Shown here piece by piece: positions 15,963-25,248 of a stretch of 64,000 nucleotides of DNA. Numbering within the stretch: the first letter of the stretch is position 1; every line of letters starts with the position of its first letter. This DNA comes from Jingyaoa shaoxingensis (GTDB lineage: Bacteria; Bacillota; Clostridia; Lachnospirales; Lachnospiraceae), in NCBI RefSeq assembly GCF_014385005.1, contig NZ_JACRSZ010000003.1:266025-330024 (forward strand). Direction: 5' to 3'. A program made the position numbers and the translations under genes. The notes beneath the pieces are model-generated. The model worked only from the letters and a program-made list of their open reading frames with translations, did no database searches and had not been told where the DNA came from.

Positions 15963-16352
15963 CTACAAAATATACTGCTGGATATTTGCACAAATCGTTT
16001 TTATCTCTACTCTGGACTTAAAATCGAACTGTAAAACGATTCCATTTGCAAATGTCATAATCAGCTCACTGTCGATATCCAATACTCCCGCTGTTTCAAT
16101 ACCGAAATACAACACATTGGAATACGGATAAGAAAAATAAGATACCTTCTTTCCTGTAAGTCCCTGTACATTCACCACAATTACTCTCTTACTTGTAAAA
16201 ATCACCTGGTCTCTCACTGTTTGAAAACACTGAACAATCGTTTCTCCCGGAACTAACAGCATGTTTATCTCCGATCTGACCTTATTCTGAGGAATCTCCT
16301 TAAGATTCAAAAAATTTGAATCCTGTTTAATACCACTGTTTACTGTATCCAT
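15963..16352 (-). CDS. Bacterial PH-domain protein
   Basis: A 129-residue protein resembling the bacterial PH-like domain family (bPH_1): MLLVPGETIVQCFQTVRDQVIFTSKRVIVV, then a GKKVSYFSYPYSNV segment and a long C-terminal helix. These domains form ring-like oligomers in solved members; cellular roles are mostly unknown. The start at 16352 has a very strong AAAGGAGG site. It is followed by a small hypothetical gene on the same strand. Confidence 0.75.
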   Translation of the reverse strand: MDTVNSGIKQDSNFLNLKEIPQNKVRSEINMLLVPGETIVQCFQTVRDQVIFTSKRVIVVNVQGLTGKKVSYFSYPYSNVLYFGIETAGVLDIDSELIMTFANGIVLQFDFKSRVEIKTICANIQQYIL

Positions 16353-16452
16353 GCTTCTCCTCCTTTGTTTTTCAAAAGAGCTCCCAGATTGTACTTTATC
16401 CGAAAGCCCTTTTTTAAATACCTTTTTCCTGCTGATTTGTTTCCAATTTGCT

Positions 16453-17235
16453 TTATTTACGGTTACTCTGTTCCAATTTCAGCTTTTCGATCTCAGCTCG
16501 CAATTGTTGATTTTCTTTCTCCAGTGCTAAATTTTTCTCTACCGTCTGCTGTTTTTCCGCTTCAGCTTTATCTGCACGTTCTTTTTCTCTCTGCGTATTC
16601 CGTCTCTCAGCCTGTATGTCCATCTTATCCATGTTCTCGAACAAAAATCCCATAGCCTGACCTCCCCGCATCTGTTCTACAATCTCTTCTGCTTCTTCGT
16701 TTGGTACATTTAGTTTCATTAGTAATGACCAGATGATCTTTACAAAGATATCTTTGATCTCTTTTGGTGCATTCCCATAGATAGAATTCACCAGATCTTC
16801 CGGCATATTCCTGAAATTCTTCCTGCTACTGCATCCATTTTGTTCTTTCTCCTGTGTAACCTTATAATCATGCCAAATCACACTCATATAACGCAGCAAC
16901 TGCATGGCAACATCATAATCAACGGAACTTTTATGTTCTACCAATGATATCACATATATTTCACTTTTCCGCTTTCTATTTTTTGAATAAACATATACCT
17001 TTTTGATGGTATCAGATTCAAATTCCACTCCCAGAAATGCCTGATACTTTTTCGTCACATCCTCCAGATCTTCGGCTTCGATATCTGAAAATAACGATAT
17101 ACTAGTATAATTTTTCAAGAATTGACTGGCTAAACGGTTATTCTTGAAAACCTCCCGATTATTGACATCACGTGCATGTACTTCCGAGTGGTAGTCTGTA
17201 TTACTTTCTCTTTTGTCCTGTGGCTCCTTTTCCAT
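16453..17235 (-). CDS. Rpn/PD-(D/E)XK transposase-like nuclease, internally deleted
   Basis: A 260-residue protein of the Rpn (recombination-promoting nuclease) type. The N-terminal half retains family features: ASQFLKNYTSISL, ESDTIKKVYVY and SLVEHKSSVDYDVAMQLLRYM, where E-x-K of EHK is the likely nuclease motif. The typical LPPVIPIVFYDG-like middle part (about 100 residues) is missing, and the sequence passes directly from WHDYKVTQEKEQ to a C-terminal region (PEDLVNSIYGNAPKEI). The C-terminal 60 residues form a charged coiled coil. The start at 17235 has GGGAGG just upstream. It may be non-functional or a remnant of a longer gene. Confidence 0.7.
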   Translation of the reverse strand: MEKEPQDKRESNTDYHSEVHARDVNNREVFKNNRLASQFLKNYTSISLFSDIEAEDLEDVTKKYQAFLGVEFESDTIKKVYVYSKNRKRKSEIYVISLVEHKSSVDYDVAMQLLRYMSVIWHDYKVTQEKEQNGCSSRKNFRNMPEDLVNSIYGNAPKEIKDIFVKIIWSLLMKLNVPNEEAEEIVEQMRGGQAMGFLFENMDKMDIQAERRNTQREKERADKAEAEKQQTVEKNLALEKENQQLRAEIEKLKLEQSNRK

Positions 17236-17274
17236 ATGTCCTCCCATAAGAAAACAAATCCACAGATCAAAAGA

Positions 17275-17316
17275 TATTTACATATTCACTTTAACATGCA
17301 ACAAATGAAATGACAA
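17275..17316 (-). promoter_or_regulatory. Probable promoter of the Rpn-type gene, copy B of a shared block
   Basis: On the minus strand TTGTTG (17299-17304) is followed after 16-18 bases by TGTAAA/TAAATA. The block 17280-17316 matches the DUF1810 promoter block at 12484-12520 in 32 of 37 positions. Confidence 0.5.
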
Positions 17317-17445
17317 TTGATTCTTATACAATTCAACATTCTCTTCACATTAAAAAATCTATTGATCAGTCACACAACATTAATCAACTTTTGATTTTAT
17401 GTTTCATCTTTTTGTTCCCATTGCCTGGCACCAGTGCTTATTATG

Positions 17446-19014
17446 TTAAACACCTCCATCTTGAATTTGCAAAATATCTTTCCACTCTTTTAAGGTTTTA
17501 TAATAATTTTTCAACTCCAATTCTATACTATCTTTCAAATGTTTTTCATTTTTAGTTTCCTTTTTATAAACAGCAGATATAAAAACAATACTTCTGGCAT
17601 CGGCAACTAACGTATAACTTTTATCATGAAAATCCTCATATTTACTATATGGAATAGGAAAACATGCATCATCACATTTATTGTAAATTGCTTGCAAATC
17701 ATTATAAATTTTTTTAGAACAATTGCAAAATTCCTCTATGTTCATATCTCCAGCTTTATAGGAATGATATTTTGTATCAAACTGGCTAGTTTTTCTGACA
17801 ACTATTGATATTTTGTCTTTCCAAAAAGAAATCAACTCATCATCTGTAAACGTATATTCGAGTCTCATTTTCTTCAAATATTCGTAAGATGAATTATAAC
17901 ACCATGAATAATATCCTTCTTTATCGCTTTTCATCACATTTTTCTTGTGCCAATTATAATCATCATATAATGTCCATACTGCCAAATATTTATATATATT
18001 TGCTATATAATCTATATCATCTCCATAAAACAATATGTATACAATTTCAATGGGATGATTCTGAAAAATTGCTTGTTTATATGAAATCAATGGTAAATTA
18101 TTCTCTTTAAGCAACTCTACCACTTTTAAAATTTCTTCTGCAATCGTTTCTTCTGTGATATTCTTTTTCATCACAACTCTTACACTATAGTATTTTCTAT
18201 ACTGTCCATTTTTTCCTACTTTACAATCATCTTCTATATCTAATATATCTAATTCCGATGTTTCGATAGAATATTTTTGTTTTTTTCTCTTCTCTTTATG
18301 AATCCGTGTTGGCAAAGTTAACGTTCCAATCATACTTGTTCGCATAACTGGTGTTTGTTCCTCTCCCGAGTGCTTTCGGTTGTAATTTTGTGCATAAATC
18401 GAAACCAAATTTTGTAAATCATTAAAATACAGTACATTGTCTTTAATTAAATATTGACTTTTCAGTGCTTCACATAAGAACTTTGTAAAAACACTTATAT
18501 TTCCATCTTCTGTCGTTGCCCTTTCCTGTTTTTTACATGCGCAAAATATAGTAATACCTTTTCCATAAAAACTTTCTACAGCTTCCTCTTCATCTATTGG
18601 AGGAACGAATTTATCTCCTACATCTGAATGACAACAATCCAAAATAACAACTTTAGATTTAGCTTTAGAATAATTTAAAAAATTAATAATCTGGTCTGTA
18701 TATACATATGTATATTCGTTCAAACTATTAGTCATTAACAAAAAGCTATCATTATTTTCATCCACACCACCATGCCCTGAATGAAAAACTACCAAAATAT
18801 CTTCTTCTTCAGAATGGTCACAAAATTCTTTCAATTTCTTACAGTATTCTGTATTATCAATAATACCATCATCTGTTACAATAGTAATATCCTCTTTATT
18901 TATAACAATATTTTGTTGAAATGTATCACAAAATACTTTTGAATCATTTACGCAAAAATCTAATTTAGGTGCATTTCTATATTCATTTACCCCACATGCA
19001 AATAATTTAACCAT
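17446..19014 (-). CDS. Caspase-like (C14) protease with an unassigned C-terminal domain
   Basis: A 522-residue protein. Residues 1-235 form a caspase/metacaspase-like fold: KLFACGVNEYRN at the start, catalytic His near 81 in VVFHSGHGG, and catalytic Cys near 128 in VVILDCCHSD. The remaining 290 residues, rich in Lys, Tyr and Asp, match no domain I know. No membrane segment or TPR is seen. The gene is strikingly AT-rich compared with flanking core genes. The start at 19014 has GGGAG. It follows the Nudix gene after 44 bases. Bacterial caspases in such settings are often defence effectors triggered by an upstream sensor; here that is inference. Confidence 0.83.
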   Translation of the reverse strand: MVKLFACGVNEYRNAPKLDFCVNDSKVFCDTFQQNIVINKEDITIVTDDGIIDNTEYCKKLKEFCDHSEEEDILVVFHSGHGGVDENNDSFLLMTNSLNEYTYVYTDQIINFLNYSKAKSKVVILDCCHSDVGDKFVPPIDEEEAVESFYGKGITIFCACKKQERATTEDGNISVFTKFLCEALKSQYLIKDNVLYFNDLQNLVSIYAQNYNRKHSGEEQTPVMRTSMIGTLTLPTRIHKEKRKKQKYSIETSELDILDIEDDCKVGKNGQYRKYYSVRVVMKKNITEETIAEEILKVVELLKENNLPLISYKQAIFQNHPIEIVYILFYGDDIDYIANIYKYLAVWTLYDDYNWHKKNVMKSDKEGYYSWCYNSSYEYLKKMRLEYTFTDDELISFWKDKISIVVRKTSQFDTKYHSYKAGDMNIEEFCNCSKKIYNDLQAIYNKCDDACFPIPYSKYEDFHDKSYTLVADARSIVFISAVYKKETKNEKHLKDSIELELKNYYKTLKEWKDILQIQDGGV

Positions 19015-19058
19015 TTTAATCTCCCTGAATCTATCGTTTTTTGTTTTTATTCCTAAGT

Positions 19059-19463
19059 CTAAGATAATTTTTCATATATCTTACCAATCAACTCTACATC
19101 TGCCGGCAGCCATTCTACGCTATTCAATGTTTCCTTATCTAACCATTTAGCTGCCTCATGTTCTTTCAGTACCAAATCTCCTTTTATGATCTCGCACCAA
19201 AAGCAGTCCATGGATAGATGAAAGGCCGGGTAATCGTATTCGATGGTTTTAATCAGTTCTCCGACTGTTATTTCGGTATCCAGTTCTTCCATGATCTCTC
19301 GTTTTAGTGCTTCCTGTGGCGTTTCTCCTTTTTCGATTTTTCCGCCTGGGAATTCCCAGCCGCCTTTGAATTCCCCATAACCCCGCTGTGTTGCGAAGAT
19401 GATTGGCTCTCCACTTTTTCCTGTTGATGTTATCACTGCTGCTACTACCTTTATTATCTTCAT
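19059..19463 (-). CDS. Nudix hydrolase (MutT-like)
   Basis: A 134-residue Nudix protein. The Nudix box GGKIEKGETPQEALKREIMEEL is complete, preceded by GGWEFP as in MutT-type 8-oxo-dGTP hydrolases. It cleaves nucleoside diphosphates linked to another group. The start at 19463 has AGGAG six bases upstream, and the gene begins 13 bases after the stop of the helicase gene, strongly suggesting one operon. That pairing, rather than general housekeeping, suggests a role tied to the helicase, perhaps modified nucleotides or a signalling nucleotide. Confidence 0.88.
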   Translation of the reverse strand: MKIIKVVAAVITSTGKSGEPIIFATQRGYGEFKGGWEFPGGKIEKGETPQEALKREIMEELDTEITVGELIKTIEYDYPAFHLSMDCFWCEIIKGDLVLKEHEAAKWLDKETLNSVEWLPADVELIGKIYEKLS

Positions 19464-19476
19464 GTTTTTCTCCTGT

Positions 19477-22461
19477 CTATGCATTTACAATGTATTCATA
19501 GATGTCTTCTCTTACCGGTACATCCAGAATCCATTCAATCTCTACTGCTGTTTTTTCTGTATTTGCCATTGTAAATACCTTTGTTTTTCCACTTGCTGTC
19601 ATGTGTCCCAGATAATAAAATTCTTTCGAGATCTTATCGTCTTTATTTTTACGAACAAACAACTCTACCTGTATTCCCCGTTCTTTTGCTTTCAGGAAAT
19701 TCTGTACATCCTCTGACTGCAGGCTTCGCCCTGATTTGGAAATTGCAATCAGGCGGTCACGGAATCCAGGCACAAAATGATCTTCATATTTTGTGCTATC
19801 ACTGATGTCTTCTGCCTTGTCATAATTAATAAATACCGGAAATGTTTTTGTCTTTTTATCAAACTTATAACCACCGATATTTAATGGTACTTCATTTTGT
19901 TCCCAGTTCAGCAGACGACAGACATCTTCATATGTATATTTCTGATACAGAACCAGATCTGTCTGCTCATAGCTCTGCCTGTAATCTCTCTCATAACGGC
20001 TTATACCGAAATCTACCAATTCCTTCAACATATAATAAAAATCATCGTTCGCCAACATCTCTGTTATGGTTCTGGTTGGCTTATAGTCGGTGCCTTCTTT
20101 TTCAATAAAAACACATTGTGCATAAGTCTTTTTACCAGAACCAGCCGGAAATTCATTAGTCATAACATTTACAATGTTCTTTTGCTGATCTGCACTGATT
20201 TCTTTTCCATATGCTTTCATATCCTCAGAAAGCCCGGTAAACAGCCCAATCCTTGACAGTCCATGCGCATAAGAAAGTATTCGTTTTAATAACTGCAATT
20301 CCTGTATTCTTTTTCCATTGGCTAATTTCTTGGATACAAATTCAATTACTTTCTCTTCATCCGAAGACAAACGCACTTTATACTCTTTTTCATATTTCAC
20401 CAGAAATTTATAATAGGAACCAAGACTGTTATTATCAAAAATACGGATAACATCCATTTCCCCATGCTCATCAAAATCCTGAAGTTTGGGGATTCTTCCC
20501 AGCTTATTTTTCAGATTTGTATAGTTCTCTTTAATCAGCCGGATATCACTGAAATTTGCATTATCTACGGAAGCAAAGATCCGCTTTCTGCTGATCTCAT
20601 CAAAATGTACGGTCGAAGCACCAGGTATAACTCTTCCACCCTCCATGATGTATCTGCGAATATTGTCTTTGTTATAAGTACGATCTCCCGATAATGCAAT
20701 CGGAATTATAAAATTATTATGATAATTTCCGATAAAATCCAGAATGACTACATATTCTTTTCCATTCGCTTTTCGCAGGCCACGACCAAGCTGTTGAATG
20801 AATATAATCGGTGACTGGGTTGGTCTGAGCATAATGACCTGATTTACCTCAACAATGTCCACGCCTTCATTCAATATCTCCACTGAGAAAATATAATCCA
20901 ATGGCTGATTGGTTTCCGTCGCTTCTTCCTCATTCATAGCCAACCGTTCAAAAGCTATTTGTCGTTCCTGTTCTGAAGCACTTCCATTTAACGCAATCGT
21001 CCGGAAAAGGTGTCCCGTTGCAGGGTTCACCATCTGATTAAATTTAGCTGACAATTCTTCTGTTTCTTTGATACTTCGACAAAAGATTAGCCCTTTTACT
21101 TTTTCTCCACTATATCCATAATAGTCTGCCTGCTCGATGATATGTTTTACTCGTTCTTCACTGGTGAGCATGGAAAAGTCCAGTCCCGCATCTGCATCAT
21201 CTCCAATAAGCGCTAAATCTGTTATGCCAAAATAATGGAATGGACAAAGGAGATTTTCTTCCATGGCCTGTTGCAGACGAATCTCATATGCAATCTGATA
21301 ATTGAAAAGTTCATAGACATTTCTGCCTTCCACGTTGTCATCTCTTTTGTCTGGTGTAGCGGTCATTCCCAGCCAGAGCTTTGGTGTAAAATGCTTCATC
21401 ACTTTCTGATAAGTACCAGCAGGCACATGATGCGCTTCATCTAAAATAATACAATCAAAGGCATTTTTCGCATATTGAAGTAGATGCTCATCACGATTTA
21501 ATGTCTGAACTGTTGCAAATACGTAATCTGCATCATATTCGTGATAACCGGCACCTACCAATCCCATGGAAACAGATTTTGCAAAAACTTTTTCATAAGA
21601 TTTTTTCGTCTGCCTTGCCAGCTGTCCTCTGTGAACTAAAAAGAGGACTTTTTTAAATCCCAGCTCACGCATTGCAAATGCAGAGGCATAAGTTTTTCCT
21701 GTTCCTGTCGCAGAGATCAACAATGCTCTGTCTTCTCCTGCTGCCAGTATTTTCTTCAGATTTGTAATAAATCCAACCTGCATACTGTTTGGCTGAAGCT
21801 TATACTTTTCGATGGAAGTAATCTCTTCCTGTTTTGCGATTTCCCGCTGATGCTGAATGATTTTGTAACGTTCTTTATAATTTTCATAAAACTCGTCAAA
21901 GGATAATGCATACTTCGAATTCCATAACTCCTGAAACTCAGAAAGAATTCCTTTTGCCATTTCCCCCTGTTCCGTGGAAATCAGTCTGGTATTCCATTCC
22001 CGATTGCTGGTAAGTGCGGCACTTGTAATATTGGAACTTCCAATAATGATCCGATAGATCTCGTTCTTCTTAAAAATATATCCTTTTGTGTGAAATCCCT
22101 CATCAGCAGCTTCCACATCATACATTTTCAGCGTAATATTAGACAATCCATTTAACTTTTCCAGTGCTCTTGGCTCACTGAAATTCAGATAATTGGTCGT
22201 CAAAATCTCACCTTGGATTTGCTTCTTTTCCAACTCTTTTAATGTCTGAAGAAGCGGAGTAATCCCACTCATGGTAATAAACGCCACACTGATCTGAAAC
22301 CGGTCACATGCCAAAAGCTCATCCTCTATGGATGAGAGCACTTTCTTTCCCTCTTTATGATTGTTCGATACAAACTGCGGCCGATATACGTTACTTGAAA
22401 CAACCGATCCGTCTATATATGCTGTTTCAAATCCTAAGCGCACTTCATCTAATTTACTCAT
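19477..22461 (-). CDS. PLD nuclease - DEAH helicase - DUF3427 fusion protein
   Basis: A 994-residue multidomain protein. Residues about 40-190 resemble a phospholipase-D-type nuclease (GFHTKGYIF with H-x-K, then GSSNIT). Residues 230-650 are a superfamily II helicase: Walker A SATGTGKT, DEAH box LDEAHHVP, motif III GMTATP, motif V/VI with QLGRGLR. The C-terminal 300 residues resemble DUF3427, ending in a compact domain (FYYLGHMTASG). Such proteins look like ATP-driven restriction enzymes that may recognise modified DNA. The neighbouring Nudix gene follows after 13 bases. No frameshift or missing catalytic motif is visible. Confidence 0.88.
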   Translation of the reverse strand: MSKLDEVRLGFETAYIDGSVVSSNVYRPQFVSNNHKEGKKVLSSIEDELLACDRFQISVAFITMSGITPLLQTLKELEKKQIQGEILTTNYLNFSEPRALEKLNGLSNITLKMYDVEAADEGFHTKGYIFKKNEIYRIIIGSSNITSAALTSNREWNTRLISTEQGEMAKGILSEFQELWNSKYALSFDEFYENYKERYKIIQHQREIAKQEEITSIEKYKLQPNSMQVGFITNLKKILAAGEDRALLISATGTGKTYASAFAMRELGFKKVLFLVHRGQLARQTKKSYEKVFAKSVSMGLVGAGYHEYDADYVFATVQTLNRDEHLLQYAKNAFDCIILDEAHHVPAGTYQKVMKHFTPKLWLGMTATPDKRDDNVEGRNVYELFNYQIAYEIRLQQAMEENLLCPFHYFGITDLALIGDDADAGLDFSMLTSEERVKHIIEQADYYGYSGEKVKGLIFCRSIKETEELSAKFNQMVNPATGHLFRTIALNGSASEQERQIAFERLAMNEEEATETNQPLDYIFSVEILNEGVDIVEVNQVIMLRPTQSPIIFIQQLGRGLRKANGKEYVVILDFIGNYHNNFIIPIALSGDRTYNKDNIRRYIMEGGRVIPGASTVHFDEISRKRIFASVDNANFSDIRLIKENYTNLKNKLGRIPKLQDFDEHGEMDVIRIFDNNSLGSYYKFLVKYEKEYKVRLSSDEEKVIEFVSKKLANGKRIQELQLLKRILSYAHGLSRIGLFTGLSEDMKAYGKEISADQQKNIVNVMTNEFPAGSGKKTYAQCVFIEKEGTDYKPTRTITEMLANDDFYYMLKELVDFGISRYERDYRQSYEQTDLVLYQKYTYEDVCRLLNWEQNEVPLNIGGYKFDKKTKTFPVFINYDKAEDISDSTKYEDHFVPGFRDRLIAISKSGRSLQSEDVQNFLKAKERGIQVELFVRKNKDDKISKEFYYLGHMTASGKTKVFTMANTEKTAVEIEWILDVPVREDIYEYIVNA

Positions 22462-22522
22462 CTGTTCTTACTCCGTTTTCTGTATGTGTTTAGATTATCT
22501 TATTTCATTATCGAAAGTCCGT

Positions 22523-23914
22523 TCAAGTATTATTAACAGGTAAATATCTAATATCATCTATTTCATAAGTTCGTCTCAGAAAAATATTTATTTCAGCTAA
22601 ACATTGAGTCATTTTTATTGCTTCTATTCCTTCTTTAAAATAAAGCATTAATCCAAACTCTGTAATACCATATCCTTCAATACGGCTATTAAACATCTGT
22701 TTTTCCAAAATATTATTTAAACAACAACGATTCTTTACCTTTTCTACATCAAAGAACACTTGTATTATCATATTCTCATTAAGATTTATATCAGACATAC
22801 AGTCTATTAAAAACAACTCTTTTTTTATATTTTCGATATCGTATTTCTTTTCTACTTTACTTCGAAGCATTACCCCGTATAGTAATACGGTTTCATTCAT
22901 ATATTCTGTACAATCTGTTAAATACCTATATGCAATATACTGGTATTCATCACCTGTCCAATCTCTTACATATTTATAATCACTCTCAAATTTCCAGTAT
23001 TCATCACTTAATTTTTTTAGGATTTTTGCACATAACTCTATATTGAACGCATTGTTAAACATTTTCATTAAAAATGCATCCGGTGACTCTTTCAAAATTT
23101 TTTGAGCAGTAGAAATTTTTATCTGCGCTAGTCCAACTGAATAATCTTTTTTAGCAGCATATCTTGGCAAAAATTTACATACTAATTTTTCTGCTTTTCT
23201 TATAACCCATGCGCCCCTGTTCATCATTTCTAACTGAATTACTGTGGATAATAATTCCTCTGAAATATTATTTTCTCTACTAGCTTTTTGTATTTCATAT
23301 TTGTAATATTTTATTATTCCGGAGTCCATCTCTAATTGCCTGTTCAAAACCAGTAGTTTTTCATTAAAACTATTTACATTTTCTTCTATCACTATAGCAC
23401 TTCTTGAAAGGATATCCTCAATTCCTATCGGCATCAAATATCCCAAAAATGTTAATATGATACCATAAACCGGATTATTTAATACTTCATATACTTTTTG
23501 TTCAAACAACATTGGGCCTATGCATTGTATCGCAATTACTGAAAATAAAATTGAAAATCCAGTGTATAAAATGCATCCTATTAAGATTCTTATCCTTTCC
23601 TTATTTTTCCAGAATAATAACAAATGATATTGTACTATTACTGGCCAAAAAATCAGAAAGTATGATAAAAATAAGCCTATATAAATATTCTGTTCTTTAA
23701 ATCCAACTATATGCCATAATACTATTGATACAAAACTAATATATATAATCCGTACAGACGTACTTAACAAGGTTTTACGTGAATCTCTATTATATCTGCT
23801 AATCAATACAGACATATACATTTGTGGAGTCAATAATCTATGTATTGATGTCAAAATAATAAAAAATATGCAAGAACACACTATCTCCCACAAGTCTTTA
23901 CTTGATATTATCAT
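22523..23914 (-). CDS. Five-TM membrane protein with a lysozyme-like C-terminal region
   Basis: A 463-residue AT-rich gene. Hydrophobic segments lie near residues 8-25, 55-72, 78-98, 110-130 and 148-166. The soluble part has a pattern reminiscent of SLT-type lysozyme folds: Glu near 229 in VIQLEMMNRG, then SVGLAQIKISTA near 259-270, then FNIELCAKILKKL, in the same order as E...GLMQI...NI..G..YL. Positive charges in the loops suggest the soluble part could be cytoplasmic, so topology is unresolved. I choose the ATG at 23914 over a TTG 7 codons earlier because AAAGGA precedes it. It starts 25 bases after mcrC. Function unknown; a cell-wall-attacking effector is a guess. Confidence 0.65.
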   Translation of the reverse strand: MIISSKDLWEIVCSCIFFIILTSIHRLLTPQMYMSVLISRYNRDSRKTLLSTSVRIIYISFVSIVLWHIVGFKEQNIYIGLFLSYFLIFWPVIVQYHLLLFWKNKERIRILIGCILYTGFSILFSVIAIQCIGPMLFEQKVYEVLNNPVYGIILTFLGYLMPIGIEDILSRSAIVIEENVNSFNEKLLVLNRQLEMDSGIIKYYKYEIQKASRENNISEELLSTVIQLEMMNRGAWVIRKAEKLVCKFLPRYAAKKDYSVGLAQIKISTAQKILKESPDAFLMKMFNNAFNIELCAKILKKLSDEYWKFESDYKYVRDWTGDEYQYIAYRYLTDCTEYMNETVLLYGVMLRSKVEKKYDIENIKKELFLIDCMSDINLNENMIIQVFFDVEKVKNRCCLNNILEKQMFNSRIEGYGITEFGLMLYFKEGIEAIKMTQCLAEINIFLRRTYEIDDIRYLPVNNT

Positions 23915-23939
23915 ACCTATATAGTTCCTTTCCAAAAAA

Positions 23940-25234
23940 TCATTCCAATTTTTCTTTTAATTCCTGTATGTTTTCTTCTATCCGTTCCACATCCACAAAC
24001 CACACACTCACGCTTGTCCCATCTCCACTGTCAAACTGTATCGGTTCATGCCCTCTCATTTCGTCATTTACCGGATACAGCAGCCATATCTCCGATGTAT
24101 GATATTTCTTTGAATACGCATACATCTGATACATGTCAGCCTGTAAAATGCCATAATTGACTCTTTCATTATCCATCAGCCTTTTCCATTTTGTATCCAT
24201 GATGACTATACGATTTTCTCTTTTCATCACTATATCTGGTCTTAACGCAAATTGTTTTCTTGGTTCTATAAAGAGATAATGTCCTTTGTCCTGCGTGGAT
24301 ACCTCCAAGCCCTCTGGCTCCATTATTTTTTCACTTGTTGTGCCACATAGCTCTCATATACGAATTCCATTGGGAAAAGCAGTGCTCTTGCTGTCGTAGT
24401 TCCTGAAAAAGTTGTAAAGCTCTTATTCATTAGAAATACTTTCGCCCATTGCAACAGCATTTCATATTCTTTATTATTTCTGTTGATCGCAATTTTGGAA
24501 AAGTCTTTTGCATAATTTACCGATGGCTCTACCAATTCAAATGATGTAAGCAGTTGTCTGATCTCTTTTGCATTTTCTGCACTGGCTGTGAGTTTTTGCA
24601 GTTTTATCAGTGTTGTTTTTACCAGTCTGTTCTCTGTGCTATTCGGATGAAATTCTTCATACGATACATAAAAACGTTCCTTATGAGCCGGATTATTTCT
24701 TACTTGTTGATTGATGAGAAGTTTCCCTTTGTAGTAATGCAAGTTTTCTTTTCTTTCTATGTAATTTGACTTTAGACCATGCTTTACCAAATATCGAACC
24801 TCCTGCAAATACATATTAATGAACAACTCATACAGATTCATCTGATCGACTTTCAAAGAAGCATCGTTAAATACTTTTCCCAGAAAATTTTTCATACTGC
24901 GAAGCATTTTCAAGAACACTTTCTTTGTCTTTACATTTCCTGCGTCTTCCGCTCCAAACGATATCTTGGGAAGTATCTGAATCTGAAAGCCATTTTTCAT
25001 CTGAATCAGTCCAACATAATTTTTTATAGAAATTACCTCACCCACATTACGCCGATAACTTATTTTCATAAAATCCAGTGCATCTGCATGTTCTGTATCT
25101 CCTGCAAATTCATGAATAAACGTTACCAGATCATGAAATTCTTTCTGATCTAAATACTTGTATTTTTCATTTTCTCTATAGTCTACGTTGCATATGATCG
25201 AATCATATTCTTTTACTTCAAACATTTTACCCAT
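23940..25234 (-). pseudogene. mcrC: McrC, frameshifted
   Basis: The reading frame begins at 25234 and runs 303 residues with McrC features (VGLIQMKNGFQIQILPKI, FYVSYEEFHPNSTENRLVKTTL), then stops at 24323. The remaining 127 residues continue in the next frame and hold the nuclease core LRPDIV...IMDTKWKR (PD-(D/E)XK). The break is at a run of six A in the coding strand (24326-24331); one added base, or a -1 slip, restores VKKIMEPEGLEV without gap. McrC supplies the nuclease subunit of the type IV modified-DNA restriction enzyme. It may be dead, a sequencing error or a slippage site. Its partner mcrB is more clearly destroyed. Confidence 0.85.
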
Positions 25235-25248
25235 GCCCGTACCATACT

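Noticed and set aside
15674..16352. Toxin-antitoxin pair (small hypothetical and PH-domain genes)
   Set aside because: Adjacent small genes, but neither has a toxin or antitoxin motif; the PH-domain protein belongs to a different family.
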